Positions 55,869 through 63,329 of a stretch of DNA of 64,000 nucleotides are shown in pieces. The stretch is from assembly GCF_030732225.1 (NCBI RefSeq), contig NZ_CP132230.1, positions 90,001-154,000 on the forward strand, written 5' to 3'. A model generated the notes under the pieces. It saw nothing but the letters and a program-made list of their open reading frames with translations. It was not told the origin of the DNA and did no database searches. The position numbers and the translations under genes were made by a program. Position 1 is the first letter of the stretch, and every line of letters starts with the position of its first letter. The DNA comes from Streptococcus iniae (GTDB lineage: Bacteria; Bacillota; Bacilli; Lactobacillales; Streptococcaceae).

Positions 55869-56627
55869 TGCTTTTGCGATGGTTTTGTCTATAGCAGAGC
55901 TGACAGCATGTGTTAGTCCTTGTTTTTCAAGTTCCATAAGGCCAGCAATAGTTGTGCCTCCAGGACTACAGATTTTATCAATTAAATCATTTGGTTTTTC
56001 AGAACCAAGTAGTAGTTGCTGGGCACTAGCTGCTACTGTTTGACTGACAATTTCAAGAGCCATCTCTTTTGGCATGCCATTTTTAAGACCAGCCTTAGTC
56101 ATGGCTTCGATAAAGAGGTAGATGTAAGCTGGACTTGAGCCTGCCAAGGCTGTGAATGTATCAAAGTCTTTCTCAGCAATAGAAAAGCAACTGCCAAAAG
56201 AATCAACCATTTCTTTAGCAGAAACAAAGAGTGCAGGATCGACCAGTTCGTTGTAACTGATAGCTGTCGTGCTTTGCAGAATTTGCGCATTCATGTTTGG
56301 CATGATACGAAATAGTGGCAAATGATCGCCAACAATCTGACTGATTCGCTCTAAGTTTAAGCCCGCTGCCATGGACATGACAGGTTGCTTAAATGTTAGT
56401 GGCTTAAGTATTGTTTCGAACACCTGTGGTTTAATGCCCAGAATAATAAAATCTGTTTGATCAATCAACTCTTGATGAGAGTTAGCATAGGCCACTTGTA
56501 AGTTATCAGCAATCTCTTTGGAACGGCTTAAGCTTGAACCTGAGATGATAATGTCGTGGTCGGTTTGTTTGAGGCCATTAATAATTGCGCTAGCCATTTT
56601 ACCAACACCAATGAAACCAACTTTCAT
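55857..56627 (-). CDS. proC: Pyrroline-5-carboxylate reductase
   Basis: 256 residues. The N-terminal NADPH-binding fold begins KVGFIGVGKMASAIINGL (GxGxMA), and the C-terminal dimerisation domain carries the signature SPAYIYLFIEAM and ICSPGGTTIAGLMELE. It completes proline synthesis by reducing pyrroline-5-carboxylate. An AGGAGT ribosome site precedes the ATG. It lies 23 bases downstream of pepA on the same strand and is probably co-transcribed with it. Confidence 0.95.
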   Translation of the reverse strand: MKVGFIGVGKMASAIINGLKQTDHDIIISGSSLSRSKEIADNLQVAYANSHQELIDQTDFIILGIKPQVFETILKPLTFKQPVMSMAAGLNLERISQIVGDHLPLFRIMPNMNAQILQSTTAISYNELVDPALFVSAKEMVDSFGSCFSIAEKDFDTFTALAGSSPAYIYLFIEAMTKAGLKNGMPKEMALEIVSQTVAASAQQLLLGSEKPNDLIDKICSPGGTTIAGLMELEKQGLTHAVSSAIDKTIAKAKTL

Positions 56628-56650
56628 AATGTTACTCCTAGTGTTTTGTT

Positions 56651-57718
56651 TTAGTAATGATTGATAAGGTCTACTGTTGAACGATCTAGTTTTTTGACAA
56701 TGGCTTGAAGGAAAGCTTGTGCTTCTAAGAAATCATCCATTGCATATAAGGTTTGATGTGAGTGAATATAGCGGGCACAAACACCAATAGTTGTTGAAGG
56801 AACGCCTTGATTTTTCAAGTGAGCTGCACCAGCATCTGTACCACCTTTGCCACAATAGAATTGGTAGTTGACACCAGCTTCCTCGGCAGTTGTTAGCAGG
56901 AAATCACGCATGTCTTTTAGCAGGACATGCCCTGGGTCGTAGAAACGTATGAGAGTGCCGTCGCCAATTTTCCCTTGGTCACCATAGATGTCACCGGCAG
57001 GTGAGCAGTCAACAGCAAAGAAGAGCTCGGGATCAAACTTGGTTGTTGAGACATGTGCGCCTCGGAGTCCAACTTCCTCTTGCACATTTGCGCCAGCAAT
57101 TAACCTATTGTTAAGGTCTTGTCCTTTGAGGTTTTCAAGAAGTTCTGTCACCATGAGTACACCGTAACGGTTGTCCCAAGCTTTTGAGATGATGTTTTCT
57201 TGGTTGGCTGTTAGGATTGTTTCGGATTGCGGGACGATAATATCGCCAGGAGCGACACCATAAGCTTGTGCTTGTGCTTTGTCTTTAAAACCTGCGTCAA
57301 AGATGATATTTGAAATACTTGGCAGGTTAGATGAGCCATTTGCGCCACGTAGGAAGTGAGGAGGAACAGATCCGGAAATCACAGGGATAGCCTTGCCTTC
57401 TCGGGTGTAGAGGGTGAAGCGTTGTGAGCTAACCACTAGCGGGTTCCAGCCACCAATCTCAACAACTGAGAATGTGCCATTGTCTTTGATGTGACTAATC
57501 ATAAAGCCGACTTCATCCATATGAGCAGCAACTAGAATATTTGGGGCATCAGGTGCTTGACTTTCTTTGATGCCAAAGATACCACCAAGTCCGTCGGTTT
57601 CCACCTTATCCACTAAGGGGGTCATTTTAAGGCGCAAGTAGTCCCGTACACTGTGTTCATAGCCAGCAATGCTATCTAACTCGGTGATTTCTTTAATCTT
57701 TGAAAATAGATTAGTCAT
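56651..57718 (-). CDS. pepA: Glutamyl aminopeptidase (M42 family)
   Basis: 355 residues of a di-zinc M42 aminopeptidase. Metal ligand motifs are LVAAHMDEVGFM, SKAWDNRYGV, NVQEEVGLRGA (with the catalytic Glu), FAVDCSPAGD and the C-terminal CARYIHSHQT. Such enzymes form large tetrahedral dodecamers that trim acidic N-terminal residues from peptides in the cytosol. AGAGGAGAT ribosome site. Upstream of proC in the same direction. Confidence 0.94.
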   Translation of the reverse strand: MTNLFSKIKEITELDSIAGYEHSVRDYLRLKMTPLVDKVETDGLGGIFGIKESQAPDAPNILVAAHMDEVGFMISHIKDNGTFSVVEIGGWNPLVVSSQRFTLYTREGKAIPVISGSVPPHFLRGANGSSNLPSISNIIFDAGFKDKAQAQAYGVAPGDIIVPQSETILTANQENIISKAWDNRYGVLMVTELLENLKGQDLNNRLIAGANVQEEVGLRGAHVSTTKFDPELFFAVDCSPAGDIYGDQGKIGDGTLIRFYDPGHVLLKDMRDFLLTTAEEAGVNYQFYCGKGGTDAGAAHLKNQGVPSTTIGVCARYIHSHQTLYAMDDFLEAQAFLQAIVKKLDRSTVDLINHY

Positions 57719-57858
57719 TCTTCATCTCCTCTTGTTTGATCGTTTTCGAAATGGTATCAATTTTACCTTTCTATTCTATCATTTTTGGAGTATTTTAGCT
57801 ATGATGGACCAAAGCCTCCTCTAGCTTTTTTGCCCTCTTTTATGATAAAATGGACTGT

Positions 57859-58143
57859 ATGAAGACTAGAAAAAGAAAACAACTTTCACACCTACTTGGA
57901 GCCTCAGCACTGGCTGTCACAGCTCTCTTATTGAAAGAAAAGTATGATGACAAGAAAAAAGAAAGATGCATCAGAGATTTGCGCCACTTCTTTTCCGAAA
58001 TGGGAACCATTGATGTGCTTTATTTTGATCATTCAGGAGCTGCTTCTTCTCATCATCAGGGCGGTCTTGTCCTGTCTGATGGCAGATGCTTTAGTTTTAC
58101 CTATGACAAGGGAGAAATTGTTTATCAGGAGGATATGTTATGA
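57859..58143 (+). CDS. DUF4651 family small membrane-anchored protein
   Basis: 94 residues from ATG 57859 (MKTRKRKQLSHLLGASALAV); a start nine bases earlier is possible. One N-terminal hydrophobic segment anchors a small hydrophilic domain (DVLYFDHSG, GGLVLSDGRCFSFTYDKGEI). It overlaps the thioredoxin gene by four bases (ATGA), so the two are coupled. Function unknown; I recall this protein as usual in front of the thioredoxin-like gene in streptococci. Confidence 0.78.
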   Translation: MKTRKRKQLSHLLGASALAVTALLLKEKYDDKKKERCIRDLRHFFSEMGTIDVLYFDHSGAASSHHQGGLVLSDGRCFSFTYDKGEIVYQEDML

Positions 58144-58457
58144 TTATTCCAAAGAACTATGATGAATTGGCTCAATTGATTGAGACAAATGCTAAAGTGG
58201 TACTCTTTTTTACGGCAGATTGGTGCCCAGATTGTCGCTTTATCTATCCGGTCATGCCGGAGATTGAAGCTGAAAATGACAGTATGACCTTTGTCCAGGT
58301 AAACCGTGATGACTTCATGGCTGTCGCTCAAGAATGGAATATTTTTGGAATTCCAAGTTTTGTGGTCATTGAAAATGGGCAAGAACGTGGGCGTTTGGTT
58401 AATAAACTGCGCAAAACTAAGGCTGAAATTAATCAGTTTTTAGCTAATTACAAGTAA
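58140..58457 (+). CDS. Thioredoxin-like protein (CPDC active site)
   Basis: 105 residues with the thioredoxin fold: KVVLFFTADWCPDCRFIYP contains the redox pair Cys-Pro-Asp-Cys rather than the CGPC of TrxA, and the cis-proline loop is FGIPSFVVIENG. It is a cytosolic thiol oxidoreductase of unknown partner. It starts inside the end of the DUF4651 gene, behind CAGGAGG, and is followed after 16 bases by ytpR. Confidence 0.9.
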   Translation: MIIPKNYDELAQLIETNAKVVLFFTADWCPDCRFIYPVMPEIEAENDSMTFVQVNRDDFMAVAQEWNIFGIPSFVVIENGQERGRLVNKLRKTKAEINQFLANYK

Positions 58458-58473
58458 AGGAAAGAAACAAAAA

Positions 58474-59100
58474 ATGATTTTTGCTTATAATAAAGAACAA
58501 GTTGGAGATGTCTTGATGGTGATCCTTCAAGAGACAAAAGATGTCAAACGTCATGTTGAGCGTCGTGGTAAAGTGGCGCGTGTGGTGTCAGAAGAAAATG
58601 GCGATACGCTTGCTTGGAACATATTTGAGGCATCAACCTTACTTGATATTACTGAAAATGGACAAGTCTTCCTTACCCAGTCAGATATTGATTGTTTAAA
58701 TCAAGAGTTGCAAAAAGAAGGCTTTGATGCCACTTTAGAAGCCAGTGAAACACCTGTTTTTTGTGTTGGTCAAATTCTTGAAATGGTTGCTCATCCAGAC
58801 AGTGACCATCTTAATATTTGCCAAGTACAGATTGCAGATCATAAACAGGTTCAAATCGTGGCAGGTGCGCCAAATGCAACAGTGGGTCTTAAAACAATCG
58901 TTGCCCTCCCAGGTGCTATGATGCCAAGCGGTAGCTTGATTTTCCCTGGAAAATTAAGAGGGGAAGATTCTTTTGGGATGATGTGTTCTCCACGCGAATT
59001 AGATTTGCCAAATGCTCCACAAAAACGTGGCATTATTGAATTAGATGCATCAGCAGTTGTTGGGGAATCTTTTGATCCAGAAAAACACTGGAAAGCTTAA
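58474..59100 (+). CDS. ytpR: tRNA-binding domain protein YtpR
   Basis: 208 residues. The N-terminal DUF4479 part (MIFAYNKEQVGDVLMVILQE) precedes an EMAP/tRNA-binding OB fold like that of PheT: VGQILEMVAHPDSDHLNICQ, IVAGAPNATVG and MMPSGSLIFPGKLRGEDS with GMMCSPRELDLP. It probably binds structured RNA. AAGGAAAG ribosome site; last gene of the DUF4651-thioredoxin-ytpR operon. Confidence 0.9.
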   Translation: MIFAYNKEQVGDVLMVILQETKDVKRHVERRGKVARVVSEENGDTLAWNIFEASTLLDITENGQVFLTQSDIDCLNQELQKEGFDATLEASETPVFCVGQILEMVAHPDSDHLNICQVQIADHKQVQIVAGAPNATVGLKTIVALPGAMMPSGSLIFPGKLRGEDSFGMMCSPRELDLPNAPQKRGIIELDASAVVGESFDPEKHWKA

Positions 59101-59101
59101 G

Positions 59102-59141
59102 AAAAACTGCCTTAGTTATTGGAACTAAGGCAGTTTTTTAG
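59102..59141. terminator. Bidirectional terminator between ytpR and the GNAT gene
   Basis: AAAAACTGCCTTAGTT (59102-59117) and AACTAAGGCAGTTTTT (59123-59138) form a perfect 16-bp stem with a 5-nt loop. Confidence 0.93.
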
Positions 59142-59548
59142 GATTGTAAAATAAAAGCTGTGCAACCCAATTGGTGAACAGGAACCAAGCCGAAAGCTTG
59201 GTAAAATGCCAATGTCTTTGGAGAACTTTCTGTTAATAATTGGATGTGATAACATCCTTTATAGGTATCTAAGACCAATTGCAATAAGGCAGAGCCGATT
59301 CCTTTTCGATGATGACTTTTTAAGACAATTAAATCCTGTACCACAACGAGTGAGTGACCATCTCCTACCACTCTGATAAGCCCAACTAAATGCCTCTTTT
59401 CATAGGCGCCATAGATAGCTAAAGAATGCTCGTAAGCTTTAGCTAAACGATCAGGTTTTCGAGTGTAATTGGTCCAATTGGCATCATGGTAAAGTGCTAG
59501 CATTTCGGGGCTTAAGTGATGTGGACATTTTTTTAGCAGTAAATCCAA
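59138..59548 (-). CDS. GNAT-family N-acetyltransferase
   Basis: 136 residues. The acetyl-CoA pyrophosphate loop appears as LKSHHRKGIGSALLQLVLD (R/QxxGxG/A pattern), with DLIVL before it and the C-terminal PKTLAFYQAFGLVPVHQLGC. The substrate is unknown. A GGGAGGTTC ribosome site precedes the ATG, and the gene is divergent from ssbB across a 71-bp gap holding the competence box. Confidence 0.88.
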   Translation of the reverse strand: MDLLLKKCPHHLSPEMLALYHDANWTNYTRKPDRLAKAYEHSLAIYGAYEKRHLVGLIRVVGDGHSLVVVQDLIVLKSHHRKGIGSALLQLVLDTYKGCYHIQLLTESSPKTLAFYQAFGLVPVHQLGCTAFILQS

Positions 59549-59591
59549 GAAGAGAACCTCCCATATGTTTTGCTATTATTCTACCATTTTT

Positions 59592-59599
59592 TTCGAATA
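59592..59599 (+). promoter_or_regulatory. SigX/ComX-type competence promoter box of ssbB
   Basis: TTCGAATA, 20 bases before the ssbB ATG, again in the context TTTTTTTCGAATAAT, identical over 15 bases to the comYA promoter. No sigma-A promoter is evident in this short gap. Confidence 0.82.
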
Positions 59600-59619
59600 A
59601 TAAAGTAGGAGGATAGAAA

Positions 59620-60015
59620 ATGTATAATAAAGTCGTAATGATTGGCCGCTTGGTTGCAGAACCAGAATTAATAAAAACAGCAAAGGATAAGTCTATTTGT
59701 CGTGTTTCACTAGCAGTCAATAGGCGTTACAAAAATGCTGATGGTGAAAAACAGGTGGATTTTGTCCCAATGATACTTTGGGGGAAATTAGCTGAGACAC
59801 TCGTTTCTTATGGCAGCAAGGGAAGTTTGATGTCGATTGATGGTGAATTGCGTACAAGACGCTATGAAAAAGAGGGCAAATCTCATTTTATGATGGAGAT
59901 TTTGTGTCAATCTTTTCAGTTATTAGAAAGTCGGGCACAAAGAGCCATGCGGGAAAACAATGCTGACAATGAGTTAGCAGACCTCATTTTAGATGAGGAA
60001 GAATTACCTTTTTAA
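59620..60015 (+). CDS. ssbB: Competence-induced single-stranded DNA-binding protein SsbB
   Basis: 131 residues with the OB fold of SSB (VVMIGRLVAEPELIKTAKDK, then KQVDFVPMILWGKLAETLV and GELRTRRYEKEGKSHFMMEI). It lacks the long Gly/Gln-rich linker of housekeeping SsbA but keeps a short acidic tip (DEEELPF). The competence paralog coats incoming single strands during transformation. Its SigX-type box and lack of ribosomal protein neighbours identify it as SsbB rather than SsbA. AGGAGG ribosome site. Confidence 0.92.
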   Translation: MYNKVVMIGRLVAEPELIKTAKDKSICRVSLAVNRRYKNADGEKQVDFVPMILWGKLAETLVSYGSKGSLMSIDGELRTRRYEKEGKSHFMMEILCQSFQLLESRAQRAMRENNADNELADLILDEEELPF

Positions 60016-60138
60016 AAAATAAATTTTTTAACCATTGATTGCTTTATAAATGGCCTTAAATCAGTCTTTTTGAGAAAGATTCATTGTCAGAAAATTGCCA
60101 AAAAACAAAAAATAAGAGAATTTTCCAAGAAGAAAGGC

Positions 60139-60167
60139 TTGACACCCTCATTGAAATACATTATAAT
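60139..60167 (+). promoter_or_regulatory. Promoter of the ABC uptake operon
   Basis: TTGACA (60139-60144), 17-bp spacer, TATAAT (60162-60167): a full consensus sigma-A promoter. Transcription from about 60174 yields a leader of roughly 315 bases before the first transporter gene. Confidence 0.9.
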
Positions 60168-60205
60168 TTAAAAAAATTAAATCAAAAGGAATTGGAGGTG
60201 CTGGC

Positions 60206-60268
60206 ATGATACTGGTAAGCACAGCTCAAAACTTGAATAAGCGTTATTACTTTAGCTTCTTTAGATAG
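60206..60268 (+). CDS. Leader peptide rich in Tyr/Phe (20 aa)
   Basis: ATG 60206 is preceded by a strong TTGGAGG seven bases upstream. The peptide reads MILVSTAQNLNKRYYFSFFR and stops at TAG 60266-60268. Five of the last seven residues are aromatic (codons TAT TAC TTT AGC TTC TTT), the composition expected of a leader that senses charged tRNA-Tyr and tRNA-Phe. Its 3' codons are complementary to RNA 60 bases downstream (see the attenuator entry). The coding capacity is seen directly; expression and sensing are inferred. It was found by reading the leader and is too short for ordinary gene finders. Confidence 0.75.
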   Translation: MILVSTAQNLNKRYYFSFFR

Positions 60269-60461
60269 TGTTTGTAGTCATGGCAATCATGGATACAAAC
60301 ACGTTGAACGTTAAGTTTGTATCTATGAGGCTAAGGACTTTTTGAGTTGTTTGTCCACATAGATAGTAAGAATATCTAAGTGGACGCCATACAGCACCTT
60401 TTTATTAGTGTAGTGTATTTGTGTAAGACCATTTAGATAGATTCTAAATGGTCTTATTTTT
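60251..60461 (+). promoter_or_regulatory. Relay-type transcription attenuator with six alternately pairing segments
   Basis: S1 (60252-60267, end of the leader peptide) pairs with S2 (60320-60334): TAGATA/TATCTA plus TTAGCTTC/GAGGCTAA. S2 (TATCTATG, 60320-60327) pairs with S3 (CATAGATA, 60358-60365). S3 (GTCCAC..TAGATA) pairs with S4 (TATCTA..GTGGAC, 60373-60385). S4 (TATCTAAGTGG) pairs with S5 (CCATTTAGATA, 60429-60439, one G-U). S5 and S6 form the terminator. Free translation gives S1:S2, S3:S4, S5:S6, hence termination; a stalled ribosome covering S1 gives S2:S3, S4:S5, hence read-through. Confidence 0.7.
60425..60461 (+). terminator. Attenuator terminator before the transporter genes
   Basis: AAGACCATTTAGA (60425-60437) and TCTAAATGGTCTT (60443-60455) form a perfect 13-bp stem with a 5-nt loop, followed by ATTTTT. 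It lies 28 bases before the first structural gene and downstream of its promoter, so it must be conditional. Confidence 0.92.
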
Positions 60462-60488
60462 GTGTTTGAAAAGAAAAGAGGAAAAGTG

Positions 60489-61451
60489 ATGAAAAAGAAA
60501 CGTCTGATGTTAGCAGTATTAACAGCCTTTATGGTGCTACCTTTGGTAGCTTGTCGTAAAGAAGGAGTCGCTGATAACAGCAAGGTCTCTATTGGGATTA
60601 TGCAATATGCAGAACACCCAGCTCTAGACAGTGCTCGTGAGGGCTTTATGGAAGCCTTAGCAGAAGGAGGCTACAAAGAAGGAAAGAACTTAAAAGTCAC
60701 TCTCAAAAATGCCCAAGGAGAACAATCTAACCTCCAAACCATGGTAGAACAATTAGCCGGGAAAAATAATCTTAATTTTGCCATTGCAACGCCAGCAGCG
60801 CAAGCCCTGTTAAACACGGATCCGGAGACGCCAGCAGTTTTTACAGCAGTCACTGATCCTCTTGCGGCAGGCTTGGCTAATTCTTTCCGTAAACCAGGAA
60901 AGAACATGACAGGTTCTATTGATGCAACAGAAGTTTCAGATCAAATTGACCTCCTCATCAAGGTAGTGCCAAAGGCTAAGAGGGTCGGCATTTTTTACAA
61001 CTCCAGTGAAGTCAACTCTGAAGTGCAAGCTAAGGCAGCGCGTAAAGTCCTTGAGAAAAAAGGAATGAAAGTCGTTGAAAAAACAGTAACAACAAGTAAT
61101 GATGTGCAACAAGTAATGACCAGTCTAGCTAGTCAAGTTGACGCGGTTTACTTGCCAACAGACAACACCGTAGCCTCAACAGCAACAACCATTGGTCAAG
61201 TTCTAAAAGATGCCAAAGTCCCAGCTCTAGGCAGTGATGAAGCTTACCTGCAAGCAACCTTATTAACATCAGGAGTGGATTTCAAGGCTATTGGAAAATC
61301 AGCCGGCAAACAGGCCCTAGCCATTCTCAAAGGGGAAAAAGCAAGCGACCTGGCTATTGTGAAACCCCAAAAACCACTTATTGCAATCAATGAAGATATG
61401 GCTAAAAGCCTTGGCAGGAATGTAGCTGAGCTAAAAGCCCTCGTGAAATAG
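60489..61451 (+). CDS. ABC transporter substrate-binding lipoprotein 1 (TrpX-like, PF04392 type)
   Basis: 320 residues from ATG 60489 behind AGAGGAAAAG. The signal peptide ends in the lipobox LVAC (lipid-anchored Cys22). The mature part shows the family's pattern: VSIGIMQYAEHPALDSAREG, YKEGKNLKVTLKNAQGEQS, FAIATPAAQALL, VYLPTDNTVAST and a C-terminal hinge region. Relatives in streptococci are assigned to aromatic amino acid uptake (TrpXYZ). It is the first of two tandem paralogs, so ligand choice may differ between them. The leader peptide suggests tyrosine or phenylalanine. Confidence 0.88.
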   Translation: MKKKRLMLAVLTAFMVLPLVACRKEGVADNSKVSIGIMQYAEHPALDSAREGFMEALAEGGYKEGKNLKVTLKNAQGEQSNLQTMVEQLAGKNNLNFAIATPAAQALLNTDPETPAVFTAVTDPLAAGLANSFRKPGKNMTGSIDATEVSDQIDLLIKVVPKAKRVGIFYNSSEVNSEVQAKAARKVLEKKGMKVVEKTVTTSNDVQQVMTSLASQVDAVYLPTDNTVASTATTIGQVLKDAKVPALGSDEAYLQATLLTSGVDFKAIGKSAGKQALAILKGEKASDLAIVKPQKPLIAINEDMAKSLGRNVAELKALVK

Positions 61452-61464
61452 ACGGAGAAAACAA

Positions 61465-62427
61465 ATGAAAAAAGTAGCCTATGTAATGACCATCGCCCTA
61501 ACCAGTTTGACACTAATAGCTTGTCGAGCACAGGAAGAATCAAAAGCGCCAAAAGACAATGTCACCGTAGGCATTTTGCAGTACATGGAACATGATTCCT
61601 TGAGCGCAGCCCGTAAGGGATTTGAAGAAGAATTAGCAGCAGAAGGGTATAAAGAAGGGAAAAACCTCAAACTAAACTACCAGAATGCCCAAGGAGACCA
61701 AGGCAACCTTCAAACCATTTCTGAAAAGTTGGTTAAGGACAGCGACCTGATTTTAGCCATTGCAACACCATCAGCACAGGCCTTGGCCACTGTTTCAACA
61801 CAGACACCGGTGGTCTTTACAGCTGTTACAGATCCTTTGTCAGCTAAGCTTGTCGAAAGCCTTAAAAAGCCAGGTGGCCTCTTAACAGGAACAAGTGACC
61901 AGGCACCTATTGATAAGCAGGTTGCTCTCTTAGGACAGGCATTGCCAAAAGCTAAAGAAATTGGCATTTTGTACACAAGCAGTGAACGCAATTCAGAAGT
62001 CCAAGTAAAAGAAGCTGAAAAAGAACTCAAAGCAGCTGGCTATAAAGTCACCAAAAAAGGCATTTCAAGCTCTAACGATGTTCAAGATGCAGCAACAAGC
62101 CTTATGCAAACAGCAGATGCTCTTTTTGTCCCAACAGACAATACCATTGCATCAACCATGACCATGCTTGGTCAGCTTTCTCTTGAGCACAAGGTGCCAA
62201 TCATTGGTGGTTCAACAGATATGGTTGACCAAGGCGGCCTCTTAACTTATGGAACTAATTATAAAGCTTTAGGCAAACAAGTTGGTAAACAAGCTGTGCA
62301 AATCTTAAAAGGCAAATCACCAGCAAAAATTCCTGTTGAAAAACCAGCAAATGTTCAAGTACATGTCAACGTCAAACAAGCTAAAGCCTTGGGGATTGAC
62401 GTATCAGGCTTATCAGAGAAAAAATAA
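61465..62427 (+). CDS. ABC transporter substrate-binding lipoprotein 2 (paralog of the preceding gene)
   Basis: 320 residues with lipobox LIAC (Cys20). The same landmarks occur in the same order as in the upstream protein: VTVGILQYMEHDSLSAARKG, YKEGKNLKLNYQNAQGDQG, LAIATPSAQALA, LFVPTDNTIAST. Equal length (320 residues) and adjacency (13-base gap) indicate a tandem duplication that has since diverged considerably. Both could feed the one permease. Confidence 0.88.
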   Translation: MKKVAYVMTIALTSLTLIACRAQEESKAPKDNVTVGILQYMEHDSLSAARKGFEEELAAEGYKEGKNLKLNYQNAQGDQGNLQTISEKLVKDSDLILAIATPSAQALATVSTQTPVVFTAVTDPLSAKLVESLKKPGGLLTGTSDQAPIDKQVALLGQALPKAKEIGILYTSSERNSEVQVKEAEKELKAAGYKVTKKGISSSNDVQDAATSLMQTADALFVPTDNTIASTMTMLGQLSLEHKVPIIGGSTDMVDQGGLLTYGTNYKALGKQVGKQAVQILKGKSPAKIPVEKPANVQVHVNVKQAKALGIDVSGLSEKK

Positions 62428-62436
62428 GGAGATCTC

Positions 62437-63321
62437 ATGACACTCATTCTATCAAGCTTATCACAGGGCCTACTTTGGTCAGTTATGGCCATTGGGGTTT
62501 ACATCACCTTTAGGATATTGGATATAGCTGATTTGACAGCAGAAGGGTCTTACCCTCTTGGCGCAGCCATTTGTGCTACAGGAATTGTATCAGGCGTAAA
62601 TCCGCTTCTTGCCACGCTAATGGCCTTTGGTGGAGGCTTGCTTGCAGGTTTAATCTCTGGTTTCATCCATACCAAACTTAAAATTCCCGCTCTCTTAACA
62701 GGGATTGTCACACTGACTGGACTGTACTCTATTAATTTAAAAGTACTGGGTAAGGCTAACGTGGCTCTCTTAGGGCAAAAGACCTTAGTCACACAACTTT
62801 ACGACCTAGGCTTCACAAAACTGGCTGCCGTCATTATCTTGGGTGTGCTTGTCACCTTAATTGTGATTCTTTTACTCACTCTCTTAATGAAGACGCAAAT
62901 TGGTTTAGCTCTGCGATCTACCGGAGATAATATCCCTATGAGTGCTTCTAACGGTATTGACACCGACAAAATGAAGATTTTGGGCTACATGATTTCAAAT
63001 GGCTTGATTGCGCTTTGTGGGGCGCTTCTTAGTCAAAATAATGGCTATGCTGATTTGAACTCTGGTGTTGGAACAATTGTTATTGGTCTTGCTTCAATCA
63101 TCATTGCTGAAGTGGTTATCCCTAACCTATCAATTGGTTGGCGCTTGTTATCCATTGTGCTTGGATCCATCATTTACAGACTGATTATCTTAGCAATTTT
63201 ATCTATTCCAGGGATGGATGCTGACTTGGTTAAACTCTTCTCAGCTATTCTACTTGCGACAGTTCTCTTTGTTCCAGAACTACAGAAAAAGTTAAACATT
63301 CACAAGCCCAAATTAGAATAG
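62437..63321 (+). CDS. ABC transporter permease of the aromatic amino acid-like uptake system
   Basis: 294 residues of the BPD_transp_2 (LIV-type) permease family, with eight or more hydrophobic helices. The loop LALRSTGDNIPMSASNGIDT is the conserved ATPase-contact segment. It starts nine bases after the second binding protein with AAGGAGA upstream. One permease gene suggests a homodimer. It corresponds to TrpY in TrpXYZ-type systems; the substrate is inferred, not shown. Confidence 0.9.
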   Translation: MTLILSSLSQGLLWSVMAIGVYITFRILDIADLTAEGSYPLGAAICATGIVSGVNPLLATLMAFGGGLLAGLISGFIHTKLKIPALLTGIVTLTGLYSINLKVLGKANVALLGQKTLVTQLYDLGFTKLAAVIILGVLVTLIVILLLTLLMKTQIGLALRSTGDNIPMSASNGIDTDKMKILGYMISNGLIALCGALLSQNNGYADLNSGVGTIVIGLASIIIAEVVIPNLSIGWRLLSIVLGSIIYRLIILAILSIPGMDADLVKLFSAILLATVLFVPELQKKLNIHKPKLE

Positions 63322-63329
63322 GAGTTATT

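Noticed and set aside
60174..60461. T-box riboswitch upstream of the ABC operon
   Set aside because: The conserved T-box antiterminator bulge sequence (around TGGNACCGCG) is absent, and a translated leader peptide explains the structure better.
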